NCBI GenBank assembly: GCA_905373785.1
Contig: CAJPUK010000041.1
Span: 1-16,110, forward strand
Length of the DNA stretch: 16,110 bases
Reading direction: 5' to 3'
Source: an uncultured Johnsonella sp.
GTDB taxonomy: Bacteria; Bacillota; Clostridia; Lachnospirales; Lachnospiraceae
Below the pieces are notes generated by a model. That model was not told where the DNA came from. It worked only from the letters and a program-made list of their open reading frames with translations, and searched no databases. Made by a program: the position numbers and the translations under genes. Shown here in pieces: positions 1-6,807 of the stretch (within the stretch, counting starts at the first letter, position 1; every line of letters starts with the position of its first letter).

Positions 1-1
1 G

Positions 2-1330
2 GACGATAGTCAAGAAACTGCTGTAGACAGTGAGGAAAAGACAGATGAACAGGAGTCTTTATCTGCAATAGAGGTTCCGCCAAACAGTGCCCAGGATGAC
101 GGCAATCTGTTCGGCAATACTTTATGCTACGCACGTATAATAAGAGCAGGTGACAATATATATTTTAGAAATGCCTTTGACAATGAAAGACTGTACAGCA
201 TAGGTGCCAACGGTGCCCTGGCACCGGCTTTCGGGGAGATATATCCTAAGGATATGCAGTACAAGGACGGTTATATATATTATGCCAATACCGCAAGGGG
301 AGATATACCGAGTCAGGATACGGACAGAAATATTTACAGGCTTAATGTAAGTACGGGAGTTAACGAAAGACTTACCAATATAAGTTTTGATAATTCCGCA
401 AATGATGTATGGTTAAGTCTGGATACCCTGGTTGGAGATTATTGCTATTTTACCTATTATGACGGTAAAAAGCAGGGCTATCATATAGCCTGTGTGAATA
501 TTACCAACGCCCAAACCGGAGATATACATATAATTCCGGTGGATAATTGTAAGGGCAGCCCCATGCCCAATGTAGTTGATAATAAATTATACTACAGAGC
601 AAAGGACGGCTTAAATCTAATTGATCTTTCAACCGGAGAAAATGCTCTTATAATTCCGGGATTCAGTTGCGAAAGCTATATGATATATGACAATAAGATT
701 TTCTATACTTTGGGTGCTGAGCAGGGCGAGGCCAATGCTTCGCTTGTAGGAGGTTCTTTAGACGCAGCAAATGGTGAAAGGCAAGTGCTTTACAGGGCAA
801 GTGAGCCGGTAAGTATAGTGGATGATATACAGTTTAATATTTACGGAGGAAACATTTACTTCGTAACAAAATCACCAAGTGCCGCTGATGCAAGGACAGT
901 ATCAAAGTTGTACAAAATGAAGCTTTCGGGAGAAGAGCAGGCGGTACTTGAGGAAAATGTAACATGGTTTAATATAATAGATGGGGATATATATTATAAA
1001 TACGCACATAATGATGATGTCGAGTTTAGCCGTACTCAGCCCATGTATAGGCTTATAGCGGGTGCTGAAAAGGTCATAAATGCAGCGGGAGAGGGAAAAC
1101 GCCAGCTGCTTTTTGCTCCGGCGGATTTTAATAAGGGTTGGAAGGCTAACGGAAGAAAGTGGTATTATTATGATACAAACGGCAATATGTTAAAATCAGG
1201 TTGGCAGGTCATAGACGGAAACTGGTATTATTTTTATGATGACGGAAGTATGGCTATAGATACGACTGTAGAGTCAGGGGGCAAGCTGTATCATATAGAT
1301 GTGGACGGTAAGATATATACTTACAACTAA
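2..1330 (+). CDS. DUF5050-like beta-propeller surface protein with C-terminal wall-binding repeats (5' partial)
   Basis: The frame is open from base 2, so the gene begins before the window; the ATG at 254 is internal (about residue 85 of the visible 442). The first 35 or so visible residues are acidic and Ser/Glu/Asp-rich, like a linker after a missing signal or membrane segment. The middle holds repeated short units of the type seen in DUF5050 propellers (D-x-I-Y-Y/F followed by a polar turn, as in GDNIYF, DGYIYYAN, NKLYYRAKDG and GNIYFVTK). From about residue 378 to the end are two choline-binding/glucan-binding-type repeats (GWKANGRKWYYYDTNGNM and GWQVIDGNWYYFYDDGSM), which in this family attach proteins to the wall or its polymers. 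It is probably an extracytoplasmic surface protein. The ligand is unknown and no catalytic motif was recognised. The stop is TAA, and no strong terminator follows. Confidence 0.8.
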   Translation, partial: DDSQETAVDSEEKTDEQESLSAIEVPPNSAQDDGNLFGNTLCYARIIRAGDNIYFRNAFDNERLYSIGANGALAPAFGEIYPKDMQYKDGYIYYANTARGDIPSQDTDRNIYRLNVSTGVNERLTNISFDNSANDVWLSLDTLVGDYCYFTYYDGKKQGYHIACVNITNAQTGDIHIIPVDNCKGSPMPNVVDNKLYYRAKDGLNLIDLSTGENALIIPGFSCESYMIYDNKIFYTLGAEQGEANASLVGGSLDAANGERQVLYRASEPVSIVDDIQFNIYGGNIYFVTKSPSAADARTVSKLYKMKLSGEEQAVLEENVTWFNIIDGDIYYKYAHNDDVEFSRTQPMYRLIAGAEKVINAAGEGKRQLLFAPADFNKGWKANGRKWYYYDTNGNMLKSGWQVIDGNWYYFYDDGSMAIDTTVESGGKLYHIDVDGKIYTYN

Positions 1331-1422
1331 GCTTAAAAACAGTCGTTCCTATAGGGGATGTTGCGTTATATAAAAGTGTGCCTACACCTCTTCCCTCCGC
1401 CGTCACCTTAGGCACATAAACC

Positions 1423-1440
1423 ATCATTTTAAGAAATGAT
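1423..1440. other. 7-bp perfect inverted repeat downstream of the surface-protein gene
   Basis: ATCATTT and AAATGAT flank a 4-base loop. There is no U-run after it, so it is not a convincing terminator. A second inverted pair (TGTGCCT at 1377-1383, AGGCACA at 1410-1416) lies just upstream around a pyrimidine-rich loop. Either could shape the 3' end of the preceding transcript. Function unknown. Confidence 0.3.
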
Positions 1441-1475
1441 AATCAGCTAAATTCTTTCTGAATTAATAAAATAAG

Positions 1476-1504
1476 TTGGAAAATGTTATATTTTTATATA
1501 TAAT
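1476..1504 (+). promoter_or_regulatory. Predicted sigma-A promoter for the 73-residue small protein
   Basis: TTGGAA (1476-1481) is followed by exactly 17 bp and a perfect TATAAT (1499-1504). Transcription would begin near 1511, giving an untranslated leader of about 70 bases before the ATG at 1582. This makes the small gene a transcription unit separate from the surface protein upstream. Confidence 0.65.
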
Positions 1505-1581
1505 GATACCGATGCTGAAATATTTACCATATTTTAACAGGATGTCATTAAGACGAAATAATTTTAATAAAGGAGCAGTTT

Positions 1582-1803
1582 ATGGATATACAAAAGAAGA
1601 TAGAAGAAGTGGTTAATAAGATCAAGGCTGATAAGGATATACTTGCAAAGTTTCAGGCTAACCCTATTCCTACTATAGAGAGTATTATAGGAGTTGATTT
1701 GCCTGATGAGCAATTAAAGCCTTTAGTTGACGGTGTAAAGGCTAAGCTGACCGTTTCGGATATAACATCTAAATTAGGTAACTTGGGAAATATGCTTAAG
1801 TAA
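1582..1803 (+). CDS. Small leader-peptide-like protein of unknown function (73 aa)
   Basis: A 73-residue, Lys/Asp-rich, cysteine-free protein with a good AGGAG site 6 bases before the ATG. Residues 1-30 look like an amphipathic helix. A compact core follows (KFQANPIPTIESIIGVDLPD, then a V-D-G-V-K-A-K-L helix). The layout of a short helix, F-x-x-N-P, then a G-V-x-L-P turn recalls the leader regions of NHLP/Nif11-type precursor peptides. However, there is no obvious Gly-Gly cleavage site and no cysteine-rich core, and no modification or export gene is visible nearby. It has no signal peptide or membrane segment. It has its own promoter (1476-1504) and is separated from yedF by 150 bp. I do not recognise a function. 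It is more likely a small cytosolic protein than a bacteriocin precursor. Confidence 0.75.
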   Translation: MDIQKKIEEVVNKIKADKDILAKFQANPIPTIESIIGVDLPDEQLKPLVDGVKAKLTVSDITSKLGNLGNMLK

Positions 1804-1953
1804 CTTGAATAAAATTGTACTTTGGGCTTGTCATATAAAGAAAGAATATTTTATACAGTTTGCTTGTAATGTGCCAATCACTGTATTTTGTATACTTTAT
1901 TTTTATAAAGACAGTCTTTAGTAGAGCTTATAAAATTTAATAAGGAGATTATT

Positions 1954-2535
1954 ATGCAAATCTTAGATGTTCGTGGTAAGGCTTGCCCTGAGCCTGTAAT
2001 CAAGGCTGTGGCACTTATTGAGAGTGTACAAAAACCTGAAACCATAGTAGTGCAGGTAGATAATGAAATCGCTGTGGAAAACCTTACTAAGATGGCAGCT
2101 TCAAGAGGTTTAAAAAGCAGCTCAAAAAAGCTTAGCGATACTCACTACGAAGTAAGTATAGAAGTGGTAGAGGTCGAAGTCAAAGAGGAAGCCTCAGATG
2201 ACAATGTAGTTGTTGCAATAAGCGGAAATACAATGGGTACAGGAGAAGAAGAGCTTGGAAGGAACTTATTAAAGGGATTTATTTACGCTTTATCAACTCA
2301 GGAAAGCCTTCCAAAGACAGTAGTTTTCTATAACTCAGGCGTATTTATGACTACAGAGGGCTCGGAGGCTTTGGAGGATCTTAAGACCATGGAAGCTAAG
2401 GGCGTTGAAATACTTTCCTGCGGTGCCTGCCTTGACTACTATCATAAAAAAGAAAAACTTGAAGTCGGCTCTGTCAGCAATATGTATGTGATAGTAGAAA
2501 AACTTATGAAGGCTTCACACGTGGTAAGACCGTAA
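1954..2535 (+). CDS. yedF: YedF: TusA-like/DsrE-like sulfurtransferase family protein of selenium metabolism
   Basis: Residues 1-75 form a TusA/SirA-type domain with the signature V-R-G-K-A-C11-P-E-P14, where the Cys is the persulfide or selenide carrier in TusA proteins. After an acidic linker, about residues 83-193 form a DsrE/F-like domain with V-V-A-I-S-G-N-T-M-G-T-G and a C156-G-A-C159 pair that could relay sulfur or selenium. This two-domain layout and length (193 aa) match the YedF family, which in clostridia and enterococci usually accompanies selenium-use genes (selD and labile-selenium enzymes). The chemical role of YedF is not settled. No selD or other selenium gene is in this window. 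AAGGAG sits 6 bases before the ATG. The transporter gene starts 3 bases after the stop, so the two are probably cotranscribed and coupled. Confidence 0.88.
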   Translation: MQILDVRGKACPEPVIKAVALIESVQKPETIVVQVDNEIAVENLTKMAASRGLKSSSKKLSDTHYEVSIEVVEVEVKEEASDDNVVVAISGNTMGTGEEELGRNLLKGFIYALSTQESLPKTVVFYNSGVFMTTEGSEALEDLKTMEAKGVEILSCGACLDYYHKKEKLEVGSVSNMYVIVEKLMKASHVVRP

Positions 2536-2538
2536 TTA

Positions 2539-3411
2539 ATGCAACAAGATAATAAAAAGCTCGGTATAGCCTACATGTGTATAGCAAGTTTAAGTTTTGC
2601 ACTTATGTCCTTATTTATAAAGTTAAGCGGTGATTTGCCTACGGTTCAAAAGGTGTTTTTCAGAAATCTTCTTGCAAGTATAGTATTTATAATACTTATG
2701 ATCAAGGACAAGACTTCTTTGAAACTTACAAAAGAAGAGAAGAGAACTCTTTTTTTCAGAGCTTTAAGCGGAACAATAGGAGTACTTTGTTATTTTTACA
2801 GCATAGATAACATGAATATATCGGATGCTGCCGCACTAAATAAATTAACTCCTTTTTTTGCTATATTTGCGAGCCTTCCTATACTTGGTGAGGGCATAAG
2901 AAAGAAGGATGTAATTGCAACCGCCATAGCTTTTACAGGAAGTATATTTGTAGTAAAACCGAGTTTCAGCTTAAGACTTCTACCGGCACTCAGTGCCCTG
3001 ACAGGAGGTTTGGCAGCGGGTATAGCCTATAGTTTTGTAAGAAAGGCAGGAAAACAGGGAGTTGATGCCAAGATAATAATTGTTGCATTTTCATTGTTTT
3101 CCTGTGTGGTAGCATTGCCGTTTATATTTTTTGTATATAAACCTATGAGCTTAGTGCAACTGACATATCTGATACTGGCAAGCCTTATGGCTATGTCCGG
3201 GCAATTTTTTAATACTAAGGCTTATTCAGTGGCAAAGGCAGGCGTAATAGCGGTATATGACTATCTGCAAGTGGTGTATTTGGCGATATTGGGATTTTTT
3301 ATATTCGGTGAGCTGGCTGATATTTACAGTTTTATAGGATATGTTATAATTATAGGAGTAGCAGTATTCAGATTAAAAGGAGGCAAATATGAAGATAGGC
3401 ATAGGAAATGA
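2539..3411 (+). CDS. EamA/DMT-superfamily transporter (10 predicted membrane helices)
   Basis: A 290-residue, very hydrophobic protein in two similar halves, as in the drug/metabolite transporter (EamA) fold. The N-terminal half begins L-G-I-A-Y-M-C-I-A-S-L-S-F-A and contains V-F-F-R-N at the end of a helix pair, typical of EamA repeats. The second half repeats the pattern (A-L-S-A-L-T-G-G-L-A-A-G-I-A-Y, later L-Q-V-V-Y-L-A-I-L-G). It likely exports or imports a small metabolite; the substrate cannot be read from the sequence. No convincing ribosome site precedes the ATG, which lies 3 bases after the yedF stop, so translation is probably coupled to yedF. Its 3' end overlaps rpiB by 23 bp in another frame, and the rpiB ribosome site lies inside it. 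Confidence 0.88.
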   Translation: MQQDNKKLGIAYMCIASLSFALMSLFIKLSGDLPTVQKVFFRNLLASIVFIILMIKDKTSLKLTKEEKRTLFFRALSGTIGVLCYFYSIDNMNISDAAALNKLTPFFAIFASLPILGEGIRKKDVIATAIAFTGSIFVVKPSFSLRLLPALSALTGGLAAGIAYSFVRKAGKQGVDAKIIIVAFSLFSCVVALPFIFFVYKPMSLVQLTYLILASLMAMSGQFFNTKAYSVAKAGVIAVYDYLQVVYLAILGFFIFGELADIYSFIGYVIIIGVAVFRLKGGKYEDRHRK

Positions 3412-3832
3412 CCATGCAGGTACACAATTAAAAAATGTAATAAAGGAGCATTTGATAACTAAGGGATATGAAGTTGTTGATTTCGGTGTAAATACAGAGG
3501 AACCTGCTGACTATCCGAAACCTGCAAAAGAGGTAGGAGAGGCTATATTAAGAGGAGAGGTTGAAAAGGGCATACTTATATGCGGAACAGGTATAGGTAT
3601 ATCGATAGCTGCCAATAAAGTTCCGGGTATAAGAGCTGCACTTTGTGCCGAAAGTTACTCTGCAAGAATGGCTGTAGAGCATACAGATGCACATATAGTG
3701 GCTATGGGGGCAAGAATCATAGGAGTGGAAGTTGCTGTAGATATAGTTGATACCTTCCTTAATGCAAAATTCTTGGGCGGAAAGTATCAATGCAGGATAG
3801 ATATGGTAACTGAGCTTGATAAAAGTAAGTAA
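3389..3832 (+). CDS. rpiB: Ribose-5-phosphate isomerase B
   Basis: A 147-residue protein of the RpiB/LacAB family that interconverts ribose 5-phosphate and ribulose 5-phosphate in the pentose phosphate pathway. Visible active-site features match E. coli RpiB shifted by one residue: D8-H9 in N-D-H-A-G, C65 in the anion-binding loop C-G-T-G-I-G, and H98 in V-E-H-T-D. The length is normal. The ATG is preceded by AGGAGG (3379-3384), and the gene starts 23 bp inside the transporter gene, so yedF, the transporter and rpiB form one tight operon. Some family members act on allose or galactose phosphates; without a sugar operon nearby, the ordinary ribose phosphate role is most likely. Confidence 0.93.
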   Translation: MKIGIGNDHAGTQLKNVIKEHLITKGYEVVDFGVNTEEPADYPKPAKEVGEAILRGEVEKGILICGTGIGISIAANKVPGIRAALCAESYSARMAVEHTDAHIVAMGARIIGVEVAVDIVDTFLNAKFLGGKYQCRIDMVTELDKSK

Positions 3833-3834
3833 TC

Positions 3835-3866
3835 AAGTAAAAGGCTTACTTAAAAAATAATTTTTA
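3835..3866 (+). terminator. Weak possible terminator after rpiB
   Basis: AAGTAA (3835-3840) and TTACTT (3846-3851) can pair around a 5-base loop and are followed by an A/T run ending in TTTTT. An alternative stem uses AAGTAAG at 3823-3829 with CTTACTT at 3845-3851. The stem is short and AT-rich, so the terminator call is tentative. Confidence 0.35.
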
Positions 3867-3873
3867 AAACCTC

Positions 3874-3903
3874 TTGACAGTTGAGTATTCATTCAATTAC
3901 ACT
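3874..3903 (+). promoter_or_regulatory. ArsR-controlled promoter of the metal-resistance genes
   Basis: A perfect -35 (TTGACA, 3874-3879) is followed by 18 bp and TACACT (3898-3903). Transcription would start near 3910. The spacer is filled by operator 1 (3879-3898) and the start region by operator 2 (3910-3929), as expected for a promoter shut by an ArsR-family repressor in the absence of metal. Confidence 0.7.
3879..3898. promoter_or_regulatory. Putative ArsR-family operator 1 (in the -35/-10 spacer)
   Basis: AGTTGA, 8 bases, TCAATT: an imperfect dyad of the TTGA(N8)TCAA form used by SmtB/CzrA/CadC-type repressors. It lies exactly between the -35 and -10. It matches the inverted second site at 3910-3929 at most positions, which argues against chance. 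Confidence 0.65.
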
Positions 3904-3909
3904 ATCAAT

Positions 3910-3929
3910 AGTTGAATAAACGCTCAACT
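3910..3929. promoter_or_regulatory. Putative ArsR-family operator 2 (at the transcription start)
   Basis: AGTTGA, 8 bases, TCAACT: a perfect 6-bp-arm dyad at the expected transcription start. Its centre is 31 bp from the centre of operator 1, about three helical turns, so two repressor dimers would sit on the same face of the DNA. Confidence 0.65.
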
Positions 3930-3974
3930 GTTTGTGTTTTAAAATTAATTTCAGCTTTAGGAAAGGAGCCGGCT

Positions 3975-4352
3975 TTGCTTAAAAAGGATTTAGTAACGGA
4001 TATTGATGCAATACATACGGATAAGGTGGAATTGTTGTTAAAAAGTATGTCGGAATCTGAGGACTATGCTTTATTAACAAAGTTTTTTAAGATTTTTGCA
4101 GATGAAACCAGGTTGAAAATTATAGCCGCACTTAATACTTCTGAGCTTTGTGTTTTGGATATATGCAGCGTGCTTAATATGACTAAGTCTGCGGTATCGC
4201 ATCAGCTTAGCACCTTGCGGCAAATGCGGGTTGTTAAGTCAAGAAAAGAGGGTAGAAGCGTATTTTATTCACTTGATGACGAACATGTAACTCAAGTATT
4301 TGAAATGGGACTTGCCCACGTAGTTCACACCAAAGGAAAAGGAGAAGAATAA
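3975..4352 (+). CDS. ArsR/SmtB-family metal-sensing repressor, alpha5-type (Zn/Co)
   Basis: A 125-residue winged-helix repressor (L-L-T-K-F-F-K-I-F-A-D-E-T-R-L-K-I, then the recognition helix K-S-A-V-S-H-Q-L-S-T-L-R-Q-M). The C-terminal helix carries D102, H104, H115 and H118 with the exact spacing of the CzrA/SmtB alpha5 site (D-x-H-x10-H-x2-H), which in characterised members binds Zn(II) or Co(II) and releases DNA. The alpha3 position reads E-L-C-V-L-D rather than E-L-C-V-C-D, so a CadC-type Cys4 site is unlikely. I place the start at TTG 3975, six bases after GAAAGGAG. An upstream in-frame TTG at 3912 has no ribosome site and lies inside operator 2. The HMA gene starts one base after the stop, so they are cotranscribed. 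It probably represses its own promoter. Confidence 0.85.
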   Translation: MLKKDLVTDIDAIHTDKVELLLKSMSESEDYALLTKFFKIFADETRLKIIAALNTSELCVLDICSVLNMTKSAVSHQLSTLRQMRVVKSRKEGRSVFYSLDDEHVTQVFEMGLAHVVHTKGKGEE

Positions 4353-4353
4353 G

Positions 4354-4569
4354 ATGAAAAGAGTTTACAAATTAGAAGGTTTGGATTGTGCGGACTGTAC
4401 TGCAAAGCTTGAAAGAGCGATTGCAAAATTAGAGGGTGTTGAAAAAGTAGGTATTAACTTTATTACACAAAAGTGCAGTGTAGAAGCTTTGGATGAGGAT
4501 GTATTTGATAAGGTTGAGAAATTTATAGTAAAGCAGGAGCCTGATGTGGAGATAACTGTATTACAGTAG
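4354..4569 (+). CDS. Free-standing heavy-metal-associated (HMA) domain protein
   Basis: A 71-residue single HMA domain with G-L-D-C12-A-D-C15, the GxxCxxC metal-binding loop, and the family's ferredoxin-like beta-alpha-beta pattern (V-E-K-V-G-I-N-F, later V-E-I-T-V-L). The acidic D before the first Cys (L-D-C) resembles the N-terminal domains of CadA/ZntA-type pumps rather than copper chaperones (usually M-x-C). It probably delivers metal to, or regulates, the P1B ATPase encoded 319 bp downstream, which has no HMA domain of its own. GGAG lies 9 bases before the ATG, and the gene follows the repressor by one base. It is cytosolic. Confidence 0.85.
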   Translation: MKRVYKLEGLDCADCTAKLERAIAKLEGVEKVGINFITQKCSVEALDEDVFDKVEKFIVKQEPDVEITVLQ

Positions 4570-4580
4570 ACTTGCCGGAT

Positions 4581-4609
4581 AATATAAGAAATTCGCTTAT
4601 ATTTATTGC
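4581..4609 (+). terminator. Possible terminator after the repressor-HMA genes
   Basis: AATATAAG (4581-4588) and CTTATATT (4596-4603) form a perfect 8-bp stem around a 7-base loop, followed by TATTGC rather than a clean U-run. The AT-rich stem makes it weak. If real, it would separate the repressor-HMA transcript from the ATPase. Confidence 0.35.
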
Positions 4610-4738
4610 AATATAAATTTATTAATAAAAACGATATATAATGCTGTGTCTTAAGGTTTAATATTGCATGATGTTATTAAAACAGATACCGATCAACAGT
4701 TTTGATATTTATAGTATGAAATCGCAACTAATATAGTT

Positions 4739-4847
4739 TATCGTTGATATCCGGTCTTATCACTACTTTGTTAATAGGTTGTAACAAATATATAATAAAG
4801 AAATTTGATATTTATTATACTCTTTCTGATATTAATTAAATATCAAT
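4739..4847 (-). repeat. MITE-like interspersed repeat, copy A (reverse orientation)
   Basis: Its reverse complement aligns without gaps to 8501-8609 over 109 bp with 17 differences (about 84% identity). The ends form an imperfect inverted repeat starting TTGATAT on both strands. It has no coding capacity. It occupies the gap between the HMA gene and the ATPase, which otherwise (4604-4738) shows only AT-rich sequence with weak echoes of the same family near 4629 and 4701. On the plus strand it contains the promoter at 4768-4796. Confidence 0.8.
4768..4796 (+). promoter_or_regulatory. Repeat-borne promoter facing the metal-pump gene
   Basis: TTGTTA (4768-4773), exactly 17 bp, then a perfect TATAAT (4791-4796), all inside repeat copy A. 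Transcription would start near 4803, about 86 bases before the ATPase ATG. The same arrangement occurs in copy C in front of the phosphodiesterase gene. Confidence 0.65.
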
Positions 4848-4888
4848 AATACATTGCAACTAAGTATGCACCGAGTATAGGAGAGCTT

Positions 4889-6784
4889 ATGAACAAAAAG
4901 CAAAAAAAGACAATAAGAAATATATCTATTGCCGCAGTTATATTTATTATATCAATTATTATAGAAAAACTTAATATTACCTACGCTTTAATAATAAGTA
5001 CGGTAGGATTTACAATAGCCTATCTTACAGCCGGACTTGGTGTACTGAAAAAAGCCTTCAATAATATAAAGCAAGGCAAGGTATTTGACGAGAACTTTCT
5101 TATGACCATAGCTACCGTAGGTGCCTTTATACAGGCGGAATATGCCGAAGCGGTGGCAGTTATGCTTTTATATATGTTGGGAGAGTTCTTCCAGGCTCTG
5201 GCGGTAGGAAGGTCAAGAAGGTCAATCAGTGAGCTTATGGACATAAGACCCGACTATGCCAATCTCAAGAAGTCTAATGGCGAAATAGTTGACAATATAG
5301 ATCCTGAGGAAGTAAAGGTTGGAGATATTATAGTAATAAAGCCGGGGGAGAAGGTTCCGCTTGATGGCGTGGTAATTCTTGGAGAGTCCATGATAGATAC
5401 TGTAGCTCTTACCGGAGAGTCCGTACCTAGGAAGGTAAGAGCCGGAGAGGTGATACTTAGCGGCAGTGTGAATATAGACGGGCTTTTGGAAGTGGAAGTC
5501 AGCAAGGAATTCGGTGAGTCTACCGCAAGTAAGATACTTGATTTGGTGGAAAATGCCTCAGCAAGAAAGTCAAATTCAGAGAATTTTATAACAAAGTTTT
5601 CCTATTACTATACTCCGCTTGTGGTAGGGCTTGCAGTATTTTTAGCAATAGTTCCTCCGCTGCTTACTCCGGAGAGGAATTTTTCGAGATGGATAGATAT
5701 AGCTCTTACATTTTTAGTTGTGTCCTGCCCCTGCGCCCTGGTAATATCGGTGCCTTTAAGCTTTTTTGCCGGTATAGGCGCTTCGTCAAGGCTCGGAATT
5801 TTAGTTAAGGGCAGTAACTACCTTGAAGCACTTGCACAGACTAAAAAGGCGGTATTTGATAAAACAGGTACCTTGACCAAGGGCGTGTTCTCTGTGGTTG
5901 AAGTTATAAGCGAGGGAATGGAAGAAAAAGAAATCTTAAGACTTGCAATGCTTGCGGAGCAGCATTCGGGGCATCCTATAGCATTATCGGTAAAAGAGGC
6001 TTACAGACAAAGATATGATATTTATACGGATTATGATAAGCACAGAATAGAAAACTTAAAACAAATTCCGGGAAGGGGCATCAGTATCAGCATAGATGAA
6101 AGAGAAGTACTTTTGGGAAATGCGGGACTGATGGAAGAGTTCAATATAGAGTATAAGTCCCATGCTCATGAAGCGACTCTTTTATACATGGCTGTAGACT
6201 TAAAGTACGTGGCTTGTATAGTAATCTCGGATATTATAAAAGATGATGCAAAACAGGCAATAAATGAGCTGAAATCTATGGGCATTAGTGATATAATAAT
6301 ACTGACAGGAGATAGAAAAGAAGTAGCGGATGCGGTAGCGGGGGAGCTTGGTATAAGTGAAGTGTATTCTTCACTCCTTCCGGGAGATAAACTCGCAAAG
6401 GTCGAAGAGTTGCTTGAAAAAGACAATAATCCTAAGCACAAGTTAGTGTTCGTGGGAGACGGTATCAATGATGCTCCGGTGCTTGCTCGTGCGGATATAG
6501 GTATAGCCATGGGCGGCTTAGGCTCGGATGCGGCTATAGAAGCGGCAGATGTTGTTATAATGAATGACGAGCCGTCTAAGATAGCAATGGCTATAAGGCT
6601 GGCTAAAAGGACTCTTGGTATAGCTACACAGAATATAATATTTGCTTTATTGGTCAAGGTTGTAGTACTTACCTTTACAGCCTTCGGTATGGTAAATATG
6701 TGGGCTGCTGTATTTGCCGATGTGGGAGTTACTCTGCTGGCAATTGCAAACGCTATGAGAAACCTGAACATTAAAAAATTGTAA
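4889..6784 (+). CDS. cadA: P1B-2-type metal-exporting P-type ATPase (Zn/Cd/Co), lacking an N-terminal HMA domain
   Basis: A 631-residue heavy-metal ATPase that pumps divalent metal out using ATP. It starts directly with membrane helices. The actuator loop has T-G-E-S at 175-178. The transport helix has C280-P-C282. D324 in D-K-T-G-T is the phosphorylated residue, H362-P363 the P1B nucleotide-site pair, and G-D-G-I-N-D at 523-528 the hinge. The last helices contain a Lys and A-V-F-A-D-V-G-V, matching the conserved K and D of ZntA/CadA that with CPC define the P1B-2 class. Relatives usually carry one or more fused HMA domains; here that domain is the separate 71-aa gene upstream. AGGAG is 5 bases before the ATG. 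The sensor's alpha5 site suggests zinc or cobalt as natural inducer. Expression may come from the repeat-borne promoter, the ArsR promoter, or both. Confidence 0.93.
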   Translation: MNKKQKKTIRNISIAAVIFIISIIIEKLNITYALIISTVGFTIAYLTAGLGVLKKAFNNIKQGKVFDENFLMTIATVGAFIQAEYAEAVAVMLLYMLGEFFQALAVGRSRRSISELMDIRPDYANLKKSNGEIVDNIDPEEVKVGDIIVIKPGEKVPLDGVVILGESMIDTVALTGESVPRKVRAGEVILSGSVNIDGLLEVEVSKEFGESTASKILDLVENASARKSNSENFITKFSYYYTPLVVGLAVFLAIVPPLLTPERNFSRWIDIALTFLVVSCPCALVISVPLSFFAGIGASSRLGILVKGSNYLEALAQTKKAVFDKTGTLTKGVFSVVEVISEGMEEKEILRLAMLAEQHSGHPIALSVKEAYRQRYDIYTDYDKHRIENLKQIPGRGISISIDEREVLLGNAGLMEEFNIEYKSHAHEATLLYMAVDLKYVACIVISDIIKDDAKQAINELKSMGISDIIILTGDRKEVADAVAGELGISEVYSSLLPGDKLAKVEELLEKDNNPKHKLVFVGDGINDAPVLARADIGIAMGGLGSDAAIEAADVVIMNDEPSKIAMAIRLAKRTLGIATQNIIFALLVKVVVLTFTAFGMVNMWAAVFADVGVTLLAIANAMRNLNIKKL

Positions 6785-6807
6785 AACATTTTTAAGGAGG
6801 TAGCGTT

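Noticed and set aside
1423..1450. Fur box upstream of the small protein
   Set aside because: The local TGATAATCA resembles part of a Fur site, but it does not extend to the needed repeat and lies well before the promoter.
1582..1803. RiPP or bacteriocin precursor
   Set aside because: No Gly-Gly cleavage site, no Cys/Ser/Thr-rich core, and no modification enzyme or exporter next to it.
4570..4888. Riboswitch or metal-sensing leader before the ATPase
   Set aside because: The conserved structure in this gap is explained by the interspersed repeat, which also occurs before unrelated genes and in the opposite orientation.
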